Assembly (NCBI GenBank): GCA_017962285.1 | Contig: JAGCVR010000003.1 | Coordinates: 1-5,113, forward strand | DNA from: Muribaculaceae bacterium | Lineage (GTDB): Bacteria; Bacteroidota; Bacteroidia; Bacteroidales; Muribaculaceae | Direction: 5' to 3' | DNA: 5,113 nucleotides | Shown: one piece after another, positions 5,104-5,113 of the stretch | Position numbering within the stretch: position 1 is the stretch's first letter | Layout of the letters: every line of letters starts with the position of its first letter | Program-made: the position numbers and the translations under genes | Notes under the pieces: model-generated | Databases searched by the model: none | What the model was told of the DNA's origin: nothing | What the model saw: only the letters and a program-made list of their open reading frames with translations

Positions 5104-5113
5104 TATCAGAACA

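Overview
The window looks like chromosomal core DNA from a Bacteroidota bacterium of the order Bacteroidales, possibly a gut Muribaculaceae- or Bacteroides-like organism. The evidence is the gene set (a TamL-type lipoprotein, ZapA, RNase Y, a RicT-like PSP1-domain protein and a GldH lipoprotein), two promoters of the Bacteroidota TTTG-N20-TAnnTTTG type, and A/T-rich start regions that mostly lack Shine-Dalgarno sequences. The family placement is an inference. I see no transposase, phage gene, CRISPR array, tRNA or rRNA.

Layout: (1) Positions 553 to 1, minus strand, hold the first 184 codons of a TamL/BamA-family outer-membrane assembly lipoprotein that runs off the left edge. (2) Positions 554-839 are a divergent intergenic region. 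Each side has a Bacteroidota-type promoter close to its start codon. Between them is a repeat block made of ACTTC-containing units separated by short GC-rich, partly palindromic inserts. (3) Positions 840-1440 hold a 97-residue coiled-coil protein followed 4 bases later by zapA, probably a cell-division pair. (4) Positions 1441-1652 hold no convincing protein but a strong candidate structured RNA, including a compact cloverleaf at 1541-1618. Its place downstream of zapA makes 6S RNA a possibility, but the fold I can draw is not the classic 6S rod. (5) Positions 1653-3194 encode RNase Y. (6) Positions 3213-4598 encode a RicT/YaaT-like PSP1 protein, preceded by an unusually good Shine-Dalgarno sequence. 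(7) The right end, up to 5103, encodes a GldH-family lipoprotein whose start may overlap the ricT-like gene.

How the genes fit together: the four proteins from the coiled coil to the RicT-like protein point to FtsZ-ring function and to membrane-anchored RNA decay. In Bacillus subtilis, RicT is part of the Ric (Y-) complex that steers RNase Y. Here a RicT-like protein lies 18 bases after RNase Y, so the pair probably forms a functional RNA-decay module. The RicT-like protein also has a Cys-rich N-terminus and a long basic, low-complexity tail. No terminator is visible between rny and gldH, so these three genes are probably co-transcribed. I did not find a wholly unknown protein system. The best leads are the RNA between zapA and rny, the RNase Y/RicT pair with its special ribosome-binding site, and the intergenic repeat block.
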